NCBI RefSeq assembly: GCF_000156235.1
Contig: NZ_DS996811.1
Span: 248,001 to 312,000, forward strand
DNA: 64,000 nt
Direction: 5' to 3'
Origin: Pseudovibrio sp000156235
GTDB lineage: Bacteria; Pseudomonadota; Alphaproteobacteria; Rhizobiales; Stappiaceae
Position 1 is the stretch's first letter, and each line of letters begins with the position of its first letter. The notes under the pieces are model-generated. The model was not told the origin of the DNA. It saw only the letters and a list, made by a program, of their open reading frames with translations, and made no database searches. The translations under genes and the position numbers were made by a program. Below are positions 60,769 to 64,000 of the stretch, one piece after another.

Positions 60769-61583
60769 GCAGCCGCCTCATCAGAGGACGGCTTTTTTGG
60801 AAGGACGTAGGCCCCAAAGGCAAAACGGCCATTTGCGGTCTGTTCCGCATCATTCATCTGCATCTCCCTCGCCAGAGCGTTGACTTCTTCCAAAAGCATC
60901 TGGGCTTTCTCTTGCGTCAGCCTGTTCAGCTTCTCAACTGACTCATCAGATAAATGTGAGTAGCGCAGGATTCGATCAAAATTGAGGGAGGTTCCTTCAG
61001 GAGCAATTAAGTTGTGGGTAGCCGCTGTCAGATGGGTGGAAAGCGTCGCCTGATAGGCCGCGACCTGTTCTGCACTTCCAGCAGCCGGAAGTAAGGCATG
61101 AGTCAATAAACGATAAAATCCGTCATCTAATTCCGTAACGACACCTTGTTCAATAAGCGCTTCCAGAACCGTTCCCGGCGCCATATCTGCGCGCGTCAAA
61201 CGCACAAGTTCATCAAAGCCCGGTTCCTTTTCACTCCCGTGCCGAGGCAGGTCGCGCGGCGTTCCTTCACTGCTTTGAAACTCCGGCGCGGTGGCCCAAT
61301 AGCTGATGGCGAGCGCAGAGGCATTAACGGATTTCTTAAGAGAACCGCCGTTTTCGTCGGTTCGTAACCGTTTGACATCCTTACGATGAATTCCGGTCTT
61401 CAGGCTAACCCGACTGTCTGTCGTTTTGCCTGGGGTTTCCTCCAGTGCGGCTTGCAGCAGGGCGCGTTTTAAGGCCTCGGTCGCTGGCCCGATTGTGACG
61501 CCACGCGCCACCATCGCTTTCGCCAGCGGGGCAAGAAGCGCTGTGAGGGCAGTCTCAAAAGGGTCTGTTTGCTCGGGACTCAT
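60765..61583 (-). CDS. DUF6502 protein
   Basis: A 272-residue cytoplasmic helical protein. The first 80 residues (LAPLAKAMVARGVTIGPATEALKRALLQAA, then SLKTGIHRKDVKRLR) look like a winged-helix or HTH region, as does ALAISYWATAPEFQ later; the last part has TLSTHLTAATHNLIAPEGTSLNFDRILRYSHLSDESVEKL in pieces. This is the DUF6502 layout. A DNA-binding or regulatory role for the downstream DUF5666 gene is an inference. Divergent from the adenylation-domain gene. Confidence 0.8.
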   Translation of the reverse strand: MSPEQTDPFETALTALLAPLAKAMVARGVTIGPATEALKRALLQAALEETPGKTTDSRVSLKTGIHRKDVKRLRTDENGGSLKKSVNASALAISYWATAPEFQSSEGTPRDLPRHGSEKEPGFDELVRLTRADMAPGTVLEALIEQGVVTELDDGFYRLLTHALLPAAGSAEQVAAYQATLSTHLTAATHNLIAPEGTSLNFDRILRYSHLSDESVEKLNRLTQEKAQMLLEEVNALAREMQMNDAEQTANGRFAFGAYVLPKKPSSDEAAA

Positions 61584-61677
61584 TTCCGTTTCCTGTGCTG
61601 TCCAGTTCTCTAATCATTACACCAAAATTTTTCATCCTACGAATTCGTTACTGCTTGTTGAACACTTGTTATACTCA

Positions 61678-61696
61678 AATGGGAATTTTTCCCATT
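61678..61696. promoter_or_regulatory. Operator-like palindrome before the adenylation-domain gene
   Basis: AATGGGAA-TTT-TTCCCATT has perfect 8-base arms. It lies just after a TATACT -10-like box (61670-61675) and 40 bases before the ATG, between divergent genes. An IclR-type or similar repressor site is plausible. Confidence 0.6.
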
Positions 61697-61735
61697 ATCT
61701 AGAATGAGTGTTTATCACCATAAGAGGGACTCGCC

Positions 61736-63373
61736 ATGCGGGATATTGCTGCAGATTATCTAAATGACATTCGGCCAGTGTTTCCGGCCATGCCAAAACT
61801 GGCAGGGGTTGCACCACGCAATCCGCTTCTGTCGGCATTGAGCGATTTTGATCAGGAACGTTTTCTGGAATTTGGATGGGGACCAGAAACCGCGCCACGC
61901 TTTCCAACCATCATTTCCGCAATGAACCACTTTATGGCTGCACAGCCAAATGCCATCGCTGCTGAGTATCAGGGAGAGGAGATCAGCTACGGTGCATTGA
62001 ACATTGCTGCCAATCGGCTGGCCAACACGCTGGTTCAGCACGGTGTAAAGCGTGGAGACGCCGTTTGTCTCTACCTACACCGTTCCATTCCAATGATCGT
62101 GGGCATTGTCGCCGCCCTTCGTGTTGGCGCTGCTTACATTCCGCAACACGTGGGCGTTGCTCCGGAAAAGACGCTGAGCCACATCGCCAATATCACGGGC
62201 GCGAAAGTCATCCTGACACTGCGCGAGTTGCGCGAGCAGGTGCCTGTCGCAGAAGGGCAAACGCTCATTTCCATTGAAGATGTGATGGAAGATGACGCAC
62301 TGCCAACCATGCCACCATTGGGAGAGCAGTACAAAACTCAGCCTGATGACCTTTGCATGATCCTGTTCACCTCTGGCACCACAGGTGTTCCAAACGGCGT
62401 TCAGGTCACACACAAAAACCTATGTAACATTCTACAAACCGGACCGGGTGACCTAGGTATGCGTCCGGGGTTGCGGGTGGGTCAAATTCTCTCCATTGCC
62501 TTTGATATGGCGGCCTGGGAAACTCTTGGTGCAATCTCCAACGGTGCAACGCTCGTCATTCGCGGCAAGAGCATTCAGGAGACAGCAGAGAAAGTGGATG
62601 TGTTGATCGCAACACCGTCCATTTTGAACTCCCTTGACCATTCCCGTTGCCAGCAAGTGCAGACCGCCGCTGTTGCCGGTGAGCCTTGCCCGCGTCCACT
62701 GGCGGATGCGTGGAGCAGTTTCTGCCGGTTCTACAACTCTTGTGGCCCGACTGAGACCACCATCATCAACACAGCAGAACCGCACTATCCGGGCAAGGAA
62801 GTGCTGTCCATCGGTCGCCCGACACCAAACAACACGGTCTACGTTCTGGATGAAAATCTGCGCCCTGTTGCCATTGGTGAAAAAGGTGAGATGTGGGCCG
62901 GTGGTGATTGTGTGACCGCTGGCTACCTCGCCAATCCGGAACTGACACTGGATCGGTATCGTCCGGACCCATTCCGTCCCGGCCACATGATGTTCCGCAC
63001 CAAAGACCTTGGTCGCTGGACCAATACCGGTGAGCTGGAACACTTCGGGCGCGTTGATGATCTGGTGAAAATCCGCGGCTTCCGTGTGGAGTTGGATGGG
63101 GTTTCTAACACATTGGAAGCAACGGAAGGCTGTGATCAGGCCGTCACGCTCAAGTTCGATAGTCGCAATCTGGTGGCCTTTGTCAGCCCTGCGAACGTGA
63201 GCACAGAAGATGCCGCTCAGTCTGTGAAAGACAAACTTCCTTACTATTGCAGTCCAACGCTGATCCTTGCCATGGATGAGCTGCCTCGCACGCCACGCGG
63301 CAAGTTGGACAAACGCCTGCTGTTGAAGCTGGCACAAGACCATATTGACGCTCAGGGTGTGGAGTTAAATTAA
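61736..63373 (+). CDS. Free-standing AMP-binding adenylation-domain protein
   Basis: A 545-residue adenylate-forming enzyme of the NRPS-type. Core motifs in order: YGALNIAANRLA (A2 region), LFTSGTTGVPNGVQVTH (A3), FDMAAWETL (A4), SCGPTETTIINTA (A5), GEMWAGGDCVTAGYL (A6), RTKDLGRW (A7), GRVDDLVKIRGFRVEL (A8) and TPRGKLDKR with the catalytic lysine (A10). It ends right after A10, so there is no carrier domain of its own. It would activate an amino or aryl acid as acyl-AMP. Start has AGAGGGA. The next gene overlaps as TAATG and encodes a membrane protein, so the two form one unit. Confidence 0.92.
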   Translation: MRDIAADYLNDIRPVFPAMPKLAGVAPRNPLLSALSDFDQERFLEFGWGPETAPRFPTIISAMNHFMAAQPNAIAAEYQGEEISYGALNIAANRLANTLVQHGVKRGDAVCLYLHRSIPMIVGIVAALRVGAAYIPQHVGVAPEKTLSHIANITGAKVILTLRELREQVPVAEGQTLISIEDVMEDDALPTMPPLGEQYKTQPDDLCMILFTSGTTGVPNGVQVTHKNLCNILQTGPGDLGMRPGLRVGQILSIAFDMAAWETLGAISNGATLVIRGKSIQETAEKVDVLIATPSILNSLDHSRCQQVQTAAVAGEPCPRPLADAWSSFCRFYNSCGPTETTIINTAEPHYPGKEVLSIGRPTPNNTVYVLDENLRPVAIGEKGEMWAGGDCVTAGYLANPELTLDRYRPDPFRPGHMMFRTKDLGRWTNTGELEHFGRVDDLVKIRGFRVELDGVSNTLEATEGCDQAVTLKFDSRNLVAFVSPANVSTEDAAQSVKDKLPYYCSPTLILAMDELPRTPRGKLDKRLLLKLAQDHIDAQGVELN

Positions 63374-64000
63374 TGACCATTGAAGCAACAGCTGCCGAAA
63401 CGCGCAGCTACAACTGGCGCCGTGTAACCCGCCATCCATCCTTGATGGAATACAACCGACTTGTCGTGCTCGTTGCGGTGGTCAACATTGCAGTCTTTAT
63501 TGCGGGCTTGCAGGATGGCCGCTGGTTCTCTGAAACCGGCTTTGCGCTTGGCGCCATTGCAGATATGGCGTTGATCAACTTGTCTTTGGGCATTCTGATC
63601 CGCCAGCAACGGGTGGTGAATGCTCTGTTCTGGCTGGCGACCCGCGTTCCAACCAGTTGGCCACTTTGGATCCGCTGGGGCGCGGGCAAAGTGTTCCACT
63701 TTGGCGGACTTCATTCCAGCAGCACCGTATCCGGCACAATCTGGTTTGGCTTCCTGCTTTACGCGATGGTGGCAAATCGTATTGAGGGTGCAGCTCTGCC
63801 ATCAGACCAGACGCTTGCTTTGAGCGGCGCCATGGTTGCGCTGATGGTTCTGCTGATCATCACCGCTCAAGGTGGGTTCCGGGCACGCTATCACAACACC
63901 TTTGAAAAGGTACACCGCTTTGTGGGCTGGACTGTTCTGGGTCTTTTCTGGGCACAGACGATCTCCATCACGCAGGATACAGGTGGCGTGCTGCTGGAAA
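63373..64000 (+). CDS. Membrane protein with ferric-reductase-like histidines, cut by window edge
   Basis: The visible 209 residues hold about six membrane helices (LVVLVAVVNIAVFIAGL, TIWFGFLLYAMVANR, LALSGAMVALMVLLIITAQ, and VGWTVLGLFWAQTI). Histidines in VFHFGGLHSSS and RYHNTFEKVHRFVGW are spaced as in heme-binding membrane reductases, where R-x-x-x-H...H-R-x-x-G-W follows a helix. The ATG overlaps the adenylation-gene stop and has a GGAG site. A cytoplasmic FAD/NAD-binding part would be expected beyond the window. Its coupling to an adenylation enzyme is unusual. Confidence 0.65.
   Translation, partial: MTIEATAAETRSYNWRRVTRHPSLMEYNRLVVLVAVVNIAVFIAGLQDGRWFSETGFALGAIADMALINLSLGILIRQQRVVNALFWLATRVPTSWPLWIRWGAGKVFHFGGLHSSSTVSGTIWFGFLLYAMVANRIEGAALPSDQTLALSGAMVALMVLLIITAQGGFRARYHNTFEKVHRFVGWTVLGLFWAQTISITQDTGGVLLE

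Overview
The window looks like part of a secondary replicon (large plasmid or chromid) of a marine alphaproteobacterium. The main evidence is a complete repA-repB-repC cassette on the minus strand (19.3-23.2 kb), a replication/partition module typical of this class. Gene content and protein style (T1SS-143 adhesin, DUF6502/DUF5666 pair, DUF930, RepC, NnrS, lone DctP) resemble Pseudovibrio/Roseibium-type bacteria; the genus is an inference. No rRNA, tRNA, CRISPR array, transposase or phage gene was recognised. About 59 protein genes are supported, two of them cut by the window edges.

Layout. 0-2.4 kb: an edge-truncated YrbL-like gene, a CoA-transferase and a RidA protein. 2.5-7.4 kb: GDP-L-fucose synthesis (gmd, fcl), an Hsp70/YegD-like chaperone and a GT4 glycosyltransferase, probably surface polysaccharide. 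7.6-15.4 kb: a short TolC-like protein, a 1579-residue type I-secreted adhesin, an alpha/beta hydrolase and a long GST-like protein; this block carries repeated copies of the palindrome CTTGGCANNTGCCAAG. 15.7-19.3 kb: small secreted proteins, a PEP-mutase-like enzyme, Ada and a GNAT. 19.3-25.1 kb: repABC with a likely antisense ctRNA, then a divergent YheC/D-type ATP-grasp gene. 25.3-29 kb: an SDR lacking its catalytic pair, a GNAT, an AraC regulator, a threonine dehydratase-like enzyme and a DUF2339 remnant.

29.8-37.0 kb: a tightly overlapping DUF4129-DUF4350-MoxR-DUF58-SpoIIM-RDD operon behind a near-consensus promoter and a leader palindrome, followed by a membrane protein and a 64-bp near-perfect palindrome. 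37.4-44.6 kb: SDR, the two-subunit 2-oxoacid:ferredoxin oxidoreductase (KorAB), a VOC protein, a SigZ-like sigma factor and a CPF-type GST with cysteine-rich tails, and a methyltransferase. 44.8-50.1 kb: duplicated DUF1566 secreted proteins, a DUF930 protein, NnrS with a possible NsrR operator, and a LuxR-type regulator. 50.5-55.3 kb: a Qnr-like pentapeptide protein, a TRAP substrate-binding protein divergent from a D-arginine-dehydrogenase-like flavoenzyme plus RidA, and two paralogous small membrane proteins. 55.3-64 kb: a gene-poor region with AACGCA repeats and a nested hairpin, pntAB, a secreted protein, the DUF6502/DUF5666 pair, and a free-standing adenylation-domain protein coupled to a membrane protein that runs off the window.

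Functional themes are redox balance (PntAB, KorAB, GSTs, NnrS), imine clean-up (two RidA proteins, one behind an amino-acid dehydrogenase) and cell-surface functions (fucose, adhesin, small secreted proteins).
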